64,000 nucleotides of DNA, taken from positions 1 to 64,000 of the forward strand of contig NZ_QNSE01000010.1 in NCBI RefSeq assembly GCF_003315485.1, in the 5' to 3' direction. The stretch comes from Marinomonas rhizomae. Lineage in GTDB: Bacteria > Pseudomonadota > Gammaproteobacteria > Pseudomonadales > Marinomonadaceae. The notes below the pieces were generated by a model that worked only from the letters and a program-made list of their open reading frames with translations, was not told the origin of the DNA and ran no database searches. A program made the translations under genes and the position numbers. Shown in pieces: positions 28,572-38,896 of this stretch. Within the stretch, counting starts at the first letter, position 1, and each line of letters opens with the position of its first letter.

Positions 28572-29842
28572 TTCACCACCCCTTTTCTCGCAGCAAAACC
28601 TGTTCGAGTAACGCGAACAATACCTCGAGGTTTCCAAATCATCATCACCACCATCAGAATACCAAACATCAAGACACGATATTCTGCGAATTCCCTTAAC
28701 ATTTCAGGCAAAACGGTCAAACAGAAAGCAGCAATGACAACTCCCAACGTAGACCCCATACCACCAAGCACCACGATAGCCAGTATCAAAGCAGACTCAA
28801 AGAAGGTAAACGACGATGGGTTAACAAAGCCTTGATAAGTCGCAAAGAACACACCAGCTAAGCCCCCTGTCGATGCGCCTAACATAAACGCGGAAAGTTT
28901 GACCAATACATGGTTTAAACCTAATGAACGACAAGCGATTTCATCTTCACGAAGCGCTTCCCACGCACGACCAATTGGCATTTTCACCAAACGATGCTTG
29001 ATAAAAAGTACAGCCCATACTACCGCGAACAATACGATATAAATGAACATATATTTATAAGCAGAATCATAAGGGATATTGAAAAACTCATGGAAGGTTT
29101 CGCCATCACGGGAGCGACGCTTAAATTCTAATCCGAAAAAAGTAGGCAATGGCGCAGAAACCCCATTTGGCCCATGAGTGAAAGATGCCCAGTTGGTCAG
29201 CACAAGACGTATTATTTCACCAAAACCCAACGTCACAATCGCCAGATAGTCGCCGTGCATTCGCAACACAGGAAAGCCCAATATTGCACCTGCAACCGCA
29301 GCCATTATTGCGGCAATTGGTAACATCGACCAGAAACCCAGCCCCAAATTTTCATAGCCTAACGCGAGCCCGTAAGCACCGATGGCATAAAAACCAACGA
29401 AACCTAAATCTAACAAGCCTGCCAATCCGACAACGATATTCAGACCAAGACCCAGCAAGACATAAATCAATCCTAGAATAATAACGGTTAGGATATATTT
29501 TGACGCTATAAACGGCACCAAAAGACCAATCACTATCACCAGGGGAATAACCCATACCATCTTAGACTTATGCCCAGGCGGAAGAACTTCTACGCCGTCA
29601 TTGTTATTTGCATAACGAAACGCCATTGCTATGCCTTTTTCCGTCTGTAAAAAGCTAGATACAGCAAAACGTCCAATGGCGACAGCAGCGATCATCCAAG
29701 CCACTTTTCCAAACTCAGTATTAAAACCATAACCATCCAGCACAACACCGACGATTGGACCGAACAAGACCAACGCCATAAAACCAGCAATCAGGGCATC
29801 AATACTACTTTTCTTAAAATTTATTCCGACAGCTTGGCTCAT
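28568..29842 (-). CDS. livM: Branched-chain amino acid ABC transporter permease LivM
   Basis: Polytopic permease forming the channel with LivH. It has 424 residues, with extra N-terminal hydrophobic segments before the core, as in Pseudomonas BraE. Conserved core blocks are GLGLNIVVGLAGLLDLGFVGFYAIGAY, FGEIIRLVLTNW and the ATPase-coupling loop GRAWEALREDEIACRSLGLN. Its start abuts the livH stop without a gap. Confidence 0.95.
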   Translation of the reverse strand: MSQAVGINFKKSSIDALIAGFMALVLFGPIVGVVLDGYGFNTEFGKVAWMIAAVAIGRFAVSSFLQTEKGIAMAFRYANNNDGVEVLPPGHKSKMVWVIPLVIVIGLLVPFIASKYILTVIILGLIYVLLGLGLNIVVGLAGLLDLGFVGFYAIGAYGLALGYENLGLGFWSMLPIAAIMAAVAGAILGFPVLRMHGDYLAIVTLGFGEIIRLVLTNWASFTHGPNGVSAPLPTFFGLEFKRRSRDGETFHEFFNIPYDSAYKYMFIYIVLFAVVWAVLFIKHRLVKMPIGRAWEALREDEIACRSLGLNHVLVKLSAFMLGASTGGLAGVFFATYQGFVNPSSFTFFESALILAIVVLGGMGSTLGVVIAAFCLTVLPEMLREFAEYRVLMFGILMVVMMIWKPRGIVRVTRTGFAARKGVVK

Positions 29843-30754
29843 TTATACTTTCTCCACTTCAGGTTTGCCGAGAAGGCCACTTGGGCGAACAATCAAAATG
29901 AGAACTAACAAAGAGAATGAGAATACATCTTTATAATCAGAACTAATCAACCCAGCAAACAAAGCTTCAGACAAGCCAAGAATAAGTCCACCTAACATAG
30001 CACCTGGTAAAGATCCGATACCGCCTAACACAGCCGCAGTAAAGGCTTTAATGCCAATGATAAAACCGACATAAAAATCAAAAGCGCCATAATCCAGAGT
30101 AACTAGTACGCCCGCTAATGCCGCCATAACGGCGCCAATAACAAAAACAGTAGAAATTACCTTGTCTGTATCTATGCCTAAAATAGACGCCATTTTTCGG
30201 TCTTGTTGAGTTGCACGACACATACGCCCCAGTTTGGTTTTTTGGATAACATAGGTAAGTATCCCCATCCCCAAAATAGAGATAAATAGAATCAACAGCT
30301 TCATATAGGTAATTTGCACAAAGCCATCACCGACATGAAAACGCAGAGCCCCTGTTAAAAGCGTCGGCACACCTTGTTGATTGGCACCCTGACTCAGCTG
30401 GACATAGTTTTGCAAAATCAAAGACATACCAATTGCAGAAATCAAAACAGATAACCGACTCGAACTACGCAGTGGGCGGTATGCAATACGCTCTATTACC
30501 CACCCATAAGCACCAGTGACGGCAACCGTTAGAAACAACGTGCCGACAAGAATAATAGGAAAAGATTCGATACCGAAAAAAGTTAAAAGAGCTAGAGCAA
30601 TAGCGGTGATATAAGCTGACACCATATAAACATCGCCATGAGCGAAGTTAATCATGCCGATAATGCCATACACCATGGTGTAACCGATCGCAATGAGTCC
30701 GTAAACAGAACCAAGGGTAAGACCGTTTACCAGTTGCTGGAGAACGATATCCAT
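29843..30754 (-). CDS. livH: Branched-chain amino acid ABC transporter permease LivH
   Basis: Polytopic permease of 303 residues. Family blocks are QQLVNGLTLGSVYGLIAIGYTMVYG, MINFAHGDVYM, the coupling loop GRMCRATQQDRKMASILGID, and FTAAVLGGIGSLPGAMLGG. It follows livJ after 110 bases that contain a strong hairpin, which may set a lower expression of the membrane genes than of the binding protein. Confidence 0.96.
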   Translation of the reverse strand: MDIVLQQLVNGLTLGSVYGLIAIGYTMVYGIIGMINFAHGDVYMVSAYITAIALALLTFFGIESFPIILVGTLFLTVAVTGAYGWVIERIAYRPLRSSSRLSVLISAIGMSLILQNYVQLSQGANQQGVPTLLTGALRFHVGDGFVQITYMKLLILFISILGMGILTYVIQKTKLGRMCRATQQDRKMASILGIDTDKVISTVFVIGAVMAALAGVLVTLDYGAFDFYVGFIIGIKAFTAAVLGGIGSLPGAMLGGLILGLSEALFAGLISSDYKDVFSFSLLVLILIVRPSGLLGKPEVEKV

Positions 30755-30790
30755 CGTAAGACCTCGTGGGAATTTTTATAATATAGAGAG

Positions 30791-30827
30791 CATGTTTACC
30801 AGTACAATCCCTGTGCTGGTAAACATG
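30791..30827 (-). other. 12-bp hairpin between livJ and livH
   Basis: Perfect arms CATGTTTACCAG (30791-30802) and CTGGTAAACATG (30816-30827) surround a 13-base loop. No U-tract follows on the minus strand. The position suits a partial terminator or an mRNA 3' stabiliser giving an excess of livJ message. Confidence 0.75.
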
Positions 30828-30864
30828 TATCGGTTATTACGGGAGATGTAAGAACTAAATAAAA

Positions 30865-31977
30865 TCAGTCTACAACGTGATATTTACCTTGAGCGTCCCA
30901 CTCATACATAACGTAATCGGAAACGGTCAAATCACCTTTATCATCGAAGTCTTTCTTACCCATTACGGTATCTACAGAATGAGTTTTCAACCACTCGGCA
31001 CCCTTGATTGGATCTAGGTTGTTATTAGATAAAGCCGCAACAGCAACTTGTGTCGCCGTATAAGAGTACAAGGTGTAACCTTCTGGCTCATAACCGCTAT
31101 CACGGAATTCTTTGATGACTTTTTTGCCTGATGGGTAAGACGTTGGTGGCGCACCAAATGTCATCAATACACCATCTACATATTTCGGGGAGCCAGCAAC
31201 AGATACAAACTCATCAGATACGATACCGTCACCTGAAATGAAGATTGCTTTAGAGCCTTGCTCACGCAACTGACGGACAAGAGGGCCTGCTTCAGAGTGA
31301 AGACCACCAAAATACACAACATCTGCATCTACTGAGCGAATCTTAGTAATCAAGGCATTGAAATCTTTTTCACCACGGGTCAGACCTTCGTACATCACTT
31401 CCTTCACGCCATAAGCGTTAAGTGTCGACTTCATAGCATCAGCAAGGCCTTTACCATAAGTATCTTTGTCATGAATCACGGCAACTCGTTGTGCTTTCAG
31501 TTTATCAACAATGTAGCTGGCAGCTACATCACCTTGCTGGTCATCACGACCACATACACGGAAAACGTTTGGCAAACCTTGGTCAGTAAGCGTTGGGTTG
31601 GTTGAGGCAGGGGTTACCATGATGACACCAGCTTCTTCATAAATTCGAGAAGCTGGGATAGAAGAAGATGAACAGAAGTGCCCAACAACAGCAAGAGCGC
31701 CATCAGAGTCTACCAAACGGTTGGCAACAGATACGGCTTGTTTAGGTTCACAAGCATCATCTGCTTTCACTAGTTTGATCATTTCGCCATTAACACCACC
31801 GGCAGCATTGATATCTGCAGCAGCCTTTTCGGCCCCTTTCCATAATTGCTCACCGAAAGCTGCATAAGCTCCCGTATGAGGACCAGCAACACCAATAACA
31901 ACCTCAGCTTGAGCCAGTGTCGCAACACCCGCAACAGCAAGAGAAATTAATGTTTTTCTAACAACCGCATTTGACAT
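30865..31977 (-). CDS. livJ: Branched-chain amino acid ABC transporter substrate-binding protein
   Basis: Periplasmic receptor of the Liv system, type I fold, 370 residues. A signal peptide covers about residues 1-24 (SLAVAGVATLAQA-EV). Mature landmarks are IGVAGPHTGAYAAFGEQLWKGAEKAAADINAAGG, here within residues 27-60, the ligand-site GHFCSSSSIPASRIYEEAGV, TPASTNPTLTDQG, and VAVIHDKDTYGKGLAD. It is the first gene of the operon. Exact ligand preference among branched-chain or other amino acids cannot be read from the sequence. Confidence 0.93.
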   Translation of the reverse strand: MSNAVVRKTLISLAVAGVATLAQAEVVIGVAGPHTGAYAAFGEQLWKGAEKAAADINAAGGVNGEMIKLVKADDACEPKQAVSVANRLVDSDGALAVVGHFCSSSSIPASRIYEEAGVIMVTPASTNPTLTDQGLPNVFRVCGRDDQQGDVAASYIVDKLKAQRVAVIHDKDTYGKGLADAMKSTLNAYGVKEVMYEGLTRGEKDFNALITKIRSVDADVVYFGGLHSEAGPLVRQLREQGSKAIFISGDGIVSDEFVSVAGSPKYVDGVLMTFGAPPTSYPSGKKVIKEFRDSGYEPEGYTLYSYTATQVAVAALSNNNLDPIKGAEWLKTHSVDTVMGKKDFDDKGDLTVSDYVMYEWDAQGKYHVVD

Positions 31978-32451
31978 AAGAAAAGCCTCTACTCGTTTTG
32001 TGTTTTATCGTTATTATTCAAAAGCAAGAAGCGTTCCAATAATTAAACCCTAAAGAAAAGGCATAAATAATGAAACTTTCACAGCAACTATTCAAAAATT
32101 GTGCATCTTTGTGATGCTACACAGTAATATCAGACTAAACTTTGGTCAATAGTAGTGCAGGCAAATAATGCAATTAGCTTAGATAAAAATCTACTCTTCC
32201 AAAAAAAAGCAAAATTAATCACTATATTTTTTAGATTTCTCGGTGTTTTATTCTGAAACAGAAAAAGCCCTGCACTAAGCGAGAGCAAAATAGGAAAGAC
32301 AGGTATCGGTAGGCGTAATGACTTGAATGAAGTCATCACAAAGACAATAGTGACGTTATAATCTAGTACAAAAAAACAGCATGCGCATTGAAAAAAAGTC
32401 GGATTTTTTATCAAAAAACTCCGGCTCTATCAAAAAACATAAATATCTAAC
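31978..32451. other. Intergenic region between yibQ-like gene and livJ
   Basis: This 474-base AT-rich gap contains the livJ promoter on the minus strand and the end of the upstream-lying yibQ transcript. No sigma-54 box or NtrC-like site was found near livJ. A minus-strand ORF at 32130-32414 has no ribosome site and a low-complexity hydrophobic product, so it was not called. Confidence 0.4.
32388..32426 (-). terminator. Terminator after the yibQ-like gene
   Basis: On the minus strand a CCGGAGTTTTTT arm pairs with AAAAAATCCG around a short loop with one bulge, then runs into ACTTTTTTT. It lies about 30 bases after the yibQ-like stop. Confidence 0.65.
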
Positions 32452-33594
32452 TTACTTACTAGGCGAAGAAGTAAGCAAATCAGATAATCGAACCAGACGC
32501 ACACCATCCTGTTCTAAATTATTAAGACGCTTTTTCAGATAATCCATGGTTTCTGGATAAGGGTGACCTATAGCTAACGCACTGCCATGAAGCCTTGCTA
32601 GTTTTAACAATCGAGAGAACTGTTTATCAATCGCTTTTTCAGTACGAATATTGTCCAAAAAAACATCGCGGCTGACCGTTTCTAAGCCATGCTCTTGCGC
32701 CGTCTTTTTCGCCACGCTTTTAGGACTTGTTAGACTGTCGATAAAAAACAATGAACGACCTTTAAGGACCTCCATAACCCACTTCATTGAGTCCGCTTTA
32801 GTCGTTAACAAGCTTCCCATGTGATTGTTTACACCCTGTATACCAGGCAAACCGTCTAAATCTTTCGTCAATGTTTCTTTTAACTCTTGCTCAGTCATCT
32901 TGGCATACAGACCACCAGGCCCCAACTTCAACTCACGTTGATTTTCCATTGGCGCATGCAGCAAAGTAATACGTTTTTGTTTTTGTGCCGTTAATGCTGT
33001 TTGAGTCGCAAATGGCGTACTGGGCAAGATAGCCAACGCGACTTCAGTCGGTAATAACAAAGACGATTCCATACCATGACGGTTATAACCTAGATCATCA
33101 ATCAAAATAGCAATACTTGGCATTTTAGGGTGAGCATCAACCGCTAATTTTTTGGCAGGTATCTTCTCTTGCTTAGCCTTTCGTCCTTTTGGACTGGGCT
33201 TTATAGAAGGTGAAGCCTCTTTCGTATGGGATTGAGCTGGTGCATCTAAGAAAGGTACAATCGTTGGTACCCAAGGCTTCACAGTATCAAACATTGGATG
33301 GCCAGCAGGTTCTGGCGAGTCAGTAACTACAGGGTGCTCTGACAGCTTCTCCTGTTCATTTTTTACAGTGGGCAAAACTGGCCCAAGGTGTTGTGGAAGA
33401 ACCTCAGGCACCTCAAAAAAGGTTTCATTTTCTGTCTGCTCGCTTTGACCAGCCATGTCATTGGCAACACTCACTGACACATATTCAACACGATCTAACT
33501 CTGCCTCTGACGCGTTTGCTCCACCTAAAAGAACAAGCAAACTAAATATAACCACTACAAATTTATTGAAATCAAACAAGCGCGTTTTTACCAA
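32452..33594 (-). CDS. Divergent polysaccharide deacetylase (YibQ-like)
   Basis: Periplasmic protein of 380 residues. An N-terminal signal segment (about residues 9-29) leads into a Pro-rich, low-complexity linker of about 130 residues. The conserved domain starts at PSIAILIDDLGYNRHGMESSL. Key family motifs are the IDD pair, LLHAPMEN, GVNNHMGSLLTT and AIGHPYPETM. Similar domains are found downstream of envC and ctpA in many gammaproteobacteria, where the enzyme may act on envelope glycans, but the reaction is not established. It follows ctpA by 24 bases in the gpmI-envC-ctpA-yibQ series. Confidence 0.88.
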   Translation of the reverse strand: MVKTRLFDFNKFVVVIFSLLVLLGGANASEAELDRVEYVSVSVANDMAGQSEQTENETFFEVPEVLPQHLGPVLPTVKNEQEKLSEHPVVTDSPEPAGHPMFDTVKPWVPTIVPFLDAPAQSHTKEASPSIKPSPKGRKAKQEKIPAKKLAVDAHPKMPSIAILIDDLGYNRHGMESSLLLPTEVALAILPSTPFATQTALTAQKQKRITLLHAPMENQRELKLGPGGLYAKMTEQELKETLTKDLDGLPGIQGVNNHMGSLLTTKADSMKWVMEVLKGRSLFFIDSLTSPKSVAKKTAQEHGLETVSRDVFLDNIRTEKAIDKQFSRLLKLARLHGSALAIGHPYPETMDYLKKRLNNLEQDGVRLVRLSDLLTSSPSK

Positions 33595-33618
33595 AAATAT
33601 ATATGAAAAATGACATCA

Positions 33619-34905
33619 CTACTTCTGAGCTAGCTTAGGTAGCGTCTTTAAAATAGTGACGGCTTGGAATAACTGAAAGTCTGTTTTTGCCAATTCACCA
33701 ATATCAGACTTCACGTCAGCACTAGTACGTTCTTCTCCACCCGTTCCATTACCTAAGTGCCCTTTTAACTCAGCTTCTTTGACAAAAAATTGCCCTTTAT
33801 CAAAAGTTAAAGTCGCTTGCGGAACAAGCAGATCAGGCGTAATACCTTGAGCTTGGATAGAGCGGCCATTTGGCGTGTAATATAAAGCGGTGGTTAGTTT
33901 CACTGCGTCCCCATTCGACAGGGGCACTACCGTTTGCACCGACCCTTTTCCAAACGATTCCGTTCCTAAAATGACGGCACGTTGATGGTCTTGCAAAGCA
34001 CCAGCAACAATTTCAGAAGCGGATGCTGAACCTTCATTAATCAGCACGACAACTGGCACATGAGCAAATCGGGTATTTTTTTCTGTTGCCGTAAACTGAC
34101 TTTTAGACAATTCATGACGACCATTTGTGTACACAATCATGCCTTTATCTATAAAAGCATCAACAACCCCAACGGCACTTTGCAAAACGCCGCCAGGGTT
34201 ATTACGAAGATCTAAAACAACGCCCTGAATTTCACTTTCTTTATTAAGCTTATCAATAGCTTGGTAGAATTCTGACGCACTATCACCTTGGAACTGGCTA
34301 ATTCGGAAATACGCAATACCGTCGCTTAACCATTTATCAGTAACACTTGTATCTTCTATAAGGCGACGTGTTAATTCATAGTTTTTCAACTCGCCATCAC
34401 GCTCAATATCCAGGGTCACAGTCGAGCCTATCTCGCCACGCATCAATGTCACAATATCTTTCATTCCCAAATCGGTAATCAAAGTATTATCAATTTTTAT
34501 GATGACATCGCCTGGTAAAATCCCGGCCTCCGCAGCCACGGACCCATCAACAGGCGTTACGATCGTTAGACGCTTATCTTTCATCTCAACTTCAACACCG
34601 ATACCAGCATAATTTCCGGATGTCAGTTCATTAAAGTCGACTAATTCTTCTTTGGTAAAATACTCTGAGTGCGGATCAAGACCTGACACCATTCCTTTCA
34701 AGGCTTTATGAAGGATATCTTGATCGGACATGACCTCGACATAGCCTTCACGGATGGTCTCAAACGTTTCGACAAAAGACTGAATCTCAGCGGTAGGCAA
34801 CTTAGATGCTTCTTTTGTATCGGCAGGAAGCTGCGCAGAAAAAGCAGGCGGAACCAATAGCACCATAAATATAAAGGAGACTCGTTTAAACAAAGTATTG
34901 ATCAT
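33619..34905 (-). CDS. ctpA: Carboxyl-terminal processing protease, S41 family
   Basis: Periplasmic Ser/Lys protease that trims proteins such as cell-wall hydrolases from their C-termini. A signal peptide covers about residues 1-23. The N-terminal helical cap is followed by a PDZ domain (YAGIGVEVEMKDKRLTIVTPVDGSVAAEAGILPGD within about residues 95-130). The catalytic Ser lies in INEGSASASEIVAGAL and the Lys in GTESFGKGSVQTV. The 428-residue length is typical. It is cotranscribed with envC upstream. Confidence 0.94.
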   Translation of the reverse strand: MINTLFKRVSFIFMVLLVPPAFSAQLPADTKEASKLPTAEIQSFVETFETIREGYVEVMSDQDILHKALKGMVSGLDPHSEYFTKEELVDFNELTSGNYAGIGVEVEMKDKRLTIVTPVDGSVAAEAGILPGDVIIKIDNTLITDLGMKDIVTLMRGEIGSTVTLDIERDGELKNYELTRRLIEDTSVTDKWLSDGIAYFRISQFQGDSASEFYQAIDKLNKESEIQGVVLDLRNNPGGVLQSAVGVVDAFIDKGMIVYTNGRHELSKSQFTATEKNTRFAHVPVVVLINEGSASASEIVAGALQDHQRAVILGTESFGKGSVQTVVPLSNGDAVKLTTALYYTPNGRSIQAQGITPDLLVPQATLTFDKGQFFVKEAELKGHLGNGTGGEERTSADVKSDIGELAKTDFQLFQAVTILKTLPKLAQK

Positions 34906-34960
34906 TTTTTTTCCTATAACCTTATTTACTGACCACAGGTTTTAGCGTGTAGTGTCATTA

Positions 34961-36100
34961 TTACCCTGCGCTCACCCAAGAAAGTGGTTTTAATGGTGTA
35001 CCATTATGTCGAATTGCAAAAAATAATGCAGGATCAGAACGACCACCAGTGCTACCAACCATAGCAATAGTATCGTTTGCCCCCACCCATTCACCAACTT
35101 CTTTAAGTAGGCTTTGGTTGTAACCATATAGTGACATGTAACCATCACCATGATCTAAAATAAGTAAAAACCCAAAGCCACGCATCCAGTCAGAAAAGAC
35201 GACTCGTCCAGAGAATATGGCATGCACAGGCTCACCTTCTTTAGCACGTAAAGTAACACCACCTAGGTTAATACTGCCGTTGGATGATAATGCAGAGAGT
35301 GTTTTTAAAGGGCGAACCAATTTGCCACGTTGCGATGAAAAAGGCACATCTTGGTCTGGAATTTGTATGTCTGCCAGCGCTTCTTCTAAGCGCTGCAACA
35401 TATCCTGTAGATTTTTCTGGTCTTGAACTAATTGCTTAGAACGCCGATCTCCTTTCGCCAAATCTTGATCTAATTTGGCTAATAAATTACGTCGATCAGC
35501 TTGCTGACTCGTTAGACGACTACGCTCTGCTTTTAATTCGATTTCTTCTTTGGCCTGCTGGGCCCTGTGACTGCGAATGCTTTTTTCAACCAGATTCAAA
35601 TCACTCACCTCGGTCACAAAGCCATTGATAAGGGACTGTCTAGCATTGGAAAAATAGCGATTATATTGCACCAAACGCTGAGCTTCTTCGGAACTGTCAC
35701 CGTTCAATAACAGCTTGATACTTTCTTCATTGCCGGAACGATAAACCGCCCTTAATTGGGCGGCTATTTGTTCATTTTGCTGTTGAATACTTAATTGAAG
35801 AGATCGCTGCTGTACTCTTAATTCTCCCAGCCGCTTCTCTCCTTTTTTTAAGCTTTCTTGAATATTCTGGATTTTTTTAAGCAGTTCTTGAATGTCTTTT
35901 TCTTTGACTTCTAACTGCTTTTCCACACCAGATCGTTCAGACTTTATCTCTTTCAACCAGCTATTAAGCTTTTGCAGATCTTTCTGTAAAGCCTGAATCT
36001 GTTGTTTTGCTTCCTCCGGTGTTTGTGGTTCACCTGCTGCCCAGCCAACGCTAGACAACAGAAACAAACTTAAGAGAAGGCAGCGGGATAATAAAATCAT
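34961..36100 (-). CDS. envC: Murein hydrolase activator EnvC
   Basis: Periplasmic activator of the AmiA/AmiB amidases at the division septum. A signal peptide (to about residue 21, WAAG) precedes a coiled coil of some 200 residues rich in Gln, Glu and Lys. The C-terminal LytM domain (from about residue 280) is degenerate. Where active M23 peptidases carry the HxH and HxxxD metal ligands, this protein reads LYGYNQSL and ALFFAIRHNG. That is the usual state for EnvC, which activates rather than cuts. It starts seven bases after the gpmI stop. Confidence 0.93.
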   Translation of the reverse strand: MILLSRCLLLSLFLLSSVGWAAGEPQTPEEAKQQIQALQKDLQKLNSWLKEIKSERSGVEKQLEVKEKDIQELLKKIQNIQESLKKGEKRLGELRVQQRSLQLSIQQQNEQIAAQLRAVYRSGNEESIKLLLNGDSSEEAQRLVQYNRYFSNARQSLINGFVTEVSDLNLVEKSIRSHRAQQAKEEIELKAERSRLTSQQADRRNLLAKLDQDLAKGDRRSKQLVQDQKNLQDMLQRLEEALADIQIPDQDVPFSSQRGKLVRPLKTLSALSSNGSINLGGVTLRAKEGEPVHAIFSGRVVFSDWMRGFGFLLILDHGDGYMSLYGYNQSLLKEVGEWVGANDTIAMVGSTGGRSDPALFFAIRHNGTPLKPLSWVSAG

Positions 36101-36107
36101 TCTTGCC

Positions 36108-37637
36108 TCATGCTCGTGTGAGTAAGCTCACACCCGTCATTTCGGCAGGTTTTTCCATTCCCATCATGTCTAATAGCGTAGGCGCAAGGTCACACAATGC
36201 CCCTTCTTTAATACCTAGGCCTTGAGTCGGAGAAAACAAAACTAAAGGCACAGGTCCAATTGTGTGTGACGTTAACGGCTGAGCACCATCATCGCTCAAC
36301 ATTTGTTCGACGTTACCATGGTCCGCTGTAATCAAGCATTGACCGCCATTCACTTTCAAAGCGTCAATAATTCGACCTAAACAAGCATCGACGGCTTCCA
36401 CCGCCTGAACCGCGGCTTCAAAAATACCACTATGACCAACCATATCGCCGTTCGCAAAGTTACAGATAATAGTGTCGTATTTGCCCGCTTCGATCACTTC
36501 AACCAGCTTATCGGTGACTTCTGGCGCACTCATTTCTGGTTTCAAATCGTAAGTCGCTACATTCGGTGACGGGATCAACTCGCGCTCTTCCCCATCGAAC
36601 AAAGCTTCTTCACCACCATTAAAGAAAAAGGTGACATGAGCGTATTTTTCAGTTTCAGCAATACGCAATTGTTTCTTATCGTGCTTCGCTAACACTTCAC
36701 CCAAGGTGTTTTTTAACGCAACTGGAGGAAAGGCCACATCAGCCTTAATATCCGAGGCAAACTCGGTGAAGGTAACAAAGGCGGCCAGTTTTGGATAAAC
36801 TGCACGCGTGAAACCATCAAAATCAGCGTCCGTGAAAGCGCGAGTTAATTGGCGCGCACGATCTGGACGAAAGTTAGCGAAGATAATCGCATCGCCATCT
36901 TGTACTGGCGCAGACTCACCAACAATAGTGGCTTTTACAAACTCGTCATTTTCGTCACGATCATAAGCAGCCTGAATAGCCGCTTCAGCCGTATCCGCTT
37001 GAAACTCACCCTTACCTAATACAATGGCATCGTAAGCCGTTTGCACACGATCCCAACGATTATCTCGGTCCATGGCAAAATAACGACCCGTTAAAGTCGC
37101 AATGGTACCTACACCTAACTCAGCCAATTTGGCTTCTAACTCAGCCGCTGGTGTTTTAGCAGAACGAGGTGGCGTATCACGGCCATCAGTAAAGCCATGA
37201 ACATAAATCGCTTTCGCACCACGTTTTGCCGCTAATTCGCACATTGCCATGATCTGTTCATGATGACTATGAACACCACCATCAGACAGCAAACCTAAAA
37301 TATGTACCGCTTTGCCTGCGCTTACCGCTTTATCAACCGCATTAACAAGGGCTGCATTTTCAAAAAATGAACCATCTTCAATTGCTTTGCCAATACGCGT
37401 AAAGTTTTGATAAACAACACGACCTGCACCTAAATTCATATGACCGACTTCGGAATTACCCATTTGACCTTCAGGTAAACCTACCGCGAGGCCAGATGTT
37501 TTAATTAAAGTATGAGGCCGACTATTCCACAGCGCATCCCAGTTAGGTGTGTTTGCTGCAGCAATAGCGTTGGATTTAGAGGTTTCGCTGTATCCCCATC
37601 CATCAAGAATAAAGAGTGCTGTGGTTTTTTTGTTCAT
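36108..37637 (-). CDS. gpmI: 2,3-bisphosphoglycerate-independent phosphoglycerate mutase
   Basis: Interconverts 3- and 2-phosphoglycerate in glycolysis, using manganese. The 509-residue enzyme of the alkaline-phosphatase superfamily has the N-terminal metal site [11 protein letters not shown], phospho-acceptor S62 in [31 protein letters not shown], and the C-terminal metal blocks [12 protein letters not shown] and [13 protein letters not shown]. It is the first gene of the minus-strand series with envC, ctpA and yibQ. In E. coli its divergent neighbour is yibN; here a catabolic block intervenes. Confidence 0.97.
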   Translation of the reverse strand: MNKKTTALFILDGWGYSETSKSNAIAAANTPNWDALWNSRPHTLIKTSGLAVGLPEGQMGNSEVGHMNLGAGRVVYQNFTRIGKAIEDGSFFENAALVNAVDKAVSAGKAVHILGLLSDGGVHSHHEQIMAMCELAAKRGAKAIYVHGFTDGRDTPPRSAKTPAAELEAKLAELGVGTIATLTGRYFAMDRDNRWDRVQTAYDAIVLGKGEFQADTAEAAIQAAYDRDENDEFVKATIVGESAPVQDGDAIIFANFRPDRARQLTRAFTDADFDGFTRAVYPKLAAFVTFTEFASDIKADVAFPPVALKNTLGEVLAKHDKKQLRIAETEKYAHVTFFFNGGEEALFDGEERELIPSPNVATYDLKPEMSAPEVTDKLVEVIEAGKYDTIICNFANGDMVGHSGIFEAAVQAVEAVDACLGRIIDALKVNGGQCLITADHGNVEQMLSDDGAQPLTSHTIGPVPLVLFSPTQGLGIKEGALCDLAPTLLDMMGMEKPAEMTGVSLLTRA

Positions 37638-37792
37638 GTTAATCTATCCCGTAAATTGATCATGATTATGCCTCGATACTATCACAGGCTTGTAATTCAG
37701 TTACAGACTAGCTTGTCTATTAAGACTATTAATTTCGCTAATAGAGAACCTTTCATCCCCCTACGTTCGCCAATATTTTGTTAATAAAGCTT

Positions 37793-38722
37793 CTAATTGG
37801 GAACTAGCGACTCATCTCGCTTTGCCAACAACCAATCACGGAAAACCACCACTTGCTCAAGATCAGCCTTGTCAGCAGGGTGAGACAAAAGATACTCATG
37901 AGGTGTCGCAACCGCTTTACCGAACGGCGCCACCAGCTCGCCATTTTGCAAACTACGTTCCGCCAGTATCGTTGGCATAATGGCAATGCCCATGCTGTTC
38001 TTCGCCGCTTCAAGCAGCATATGAAAATGCGCAAAAGAAGCACCTGCAAAAGAACCGCTTTCGAGCCCTTGTGCTACCATCCAGTCTGGCCACGCATTGA
38101 TACGTGACGATAAATGCAAGAAAGGGAACAAAGTCACGTCTTCGACCTTCCACGCATCCAATTTTTTGTCATCGATACGCGCTAATAATGCAGGGGAGCA
38201 CACCGCCATCACACTTTCTTTCATTAGCTGATGCGAAATAGCGCGAGGCCAGTGGTCGCCACCATAATGTAGAATAATATCAATGCTTTCAGGGTCTATC
38301 TTCGCGGCATCATCTAAGGACCGCACTTTAATCTGAAACTGTGGGTGAGCGGCTTGAAATTCTGCAAGAAGCGGCATCAACCAGTAAGATGCCAAGGTGG
38401 GCAAAGCTGAAATGGTTAGCGTGGTTTTTTCATCCTCTCGATGCAACATGCGTAAACACGCGTTTTCCATGCCATCCAATAACGGCACCACCTCTTTGTA
38501 ATAGGCTGCACCAGTTCCGGTTAATACCAGTCGTTTATTGAGACGTATAAATAAATCACGCGACAAAAACTCTTCGAGATTTCGAATCTGTCGGCTTACA
38601 GCACTTTGGGTAAGGTGTAACTCTTCCGCCGCTTTGGTAAAGCTCAGGTGCCTTACCGAAGCCTCGAAGCACTTCAACGCGGTTGACGATGGGATATAAC
38701 GGCGCATGTAGGCGTTACTCAT
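37793..38722 (-). CDS. LysR-family regulator, GcvA-like
   Basis: DNA-binding regulator of 309 residues. The N-terminal helix-turn-helix is LSFTKAAEELHLTQSAVSRQIRNLEEFL (about residues 24-51), with the PSSTALKCFEASVRHLSF lead typical of the GcvA branch. A LysR effector domain follows. It sits between gpmI and the amaA-like gene, on the same strand as both, so no divergent target is obvious. A role in controlling the neighbouring lysine-pathway genes is possible but not supported by arrangement, since a second LysR gene is better placed for that. Confidence 0.9.
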   Translation of the reverse strand: MSNAYMRRYIPSSTALKCFEASVRHLSFTKAAEELHLTQSAVSRQIRNLEEFLSRDLFIRLNKRLVLTGTGAAYYKEVVPLLDGMENACLRMLHREDEKTTLTISALPTLASYWLMPLLAEFQAAHPQFQIKVRSLDDAAKIDPESIDIILHYGGDHWPRAISHQLMKESVMAVCSPALLARIDDKKLDAWKVEDVTLFPFLHLSSRINAWPDWMVAQGLESGSFAGASFAHFHMLLEAAKNSMGIAIMPTILAERSLQNGELVAPFGKAVATPHEYLLSHPADKADLEQVVVFRDWLLAKRDESLVPN

Positions 38723-38808
38723 TTACATAAATAAAAAAACAAAAAAAGAAAGTAAAACAGGAAGGTAATAACTGTATCCTATATCCCTCATATTCCCAAC
38801 CCGTAAAA

Positions 38809-38837
38809 TAAAAAACGCACCATAAGGATGCGTTTTA
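38809..38837 (-). terminator. Terminator after the amaA-like gene
   Basis: On the minus strand AAAACGCA and TGCGTTTT arms enclose a short GG/CC-closed loop with one bulged base, followed by TTTTATTTTA. It stands about 200 bases past the amaA-like stop. Confidence 0.75.
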
Positions 38838-38896
38838 GTATGACAATTATTCGCAGTAAACTTGCTTTACCACCAAACTAACCGAAACATTTACCA

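Noticed and set aside
32130..32414. 94-codon minus-strand ORF between yibQ-like gene and livJ
   Set aside because: No ribosome site, low-complexity hydrophobic and AT-driven composition, and it overlaps the terminator of the yibQ-like gene.
34961..36100. EnvC-like gene as a damaged M23 peptidase
   Set aside because: Loss of metal ligands in the LytM domain is the normal state for EnvC activators, so it is not evidence of decay.
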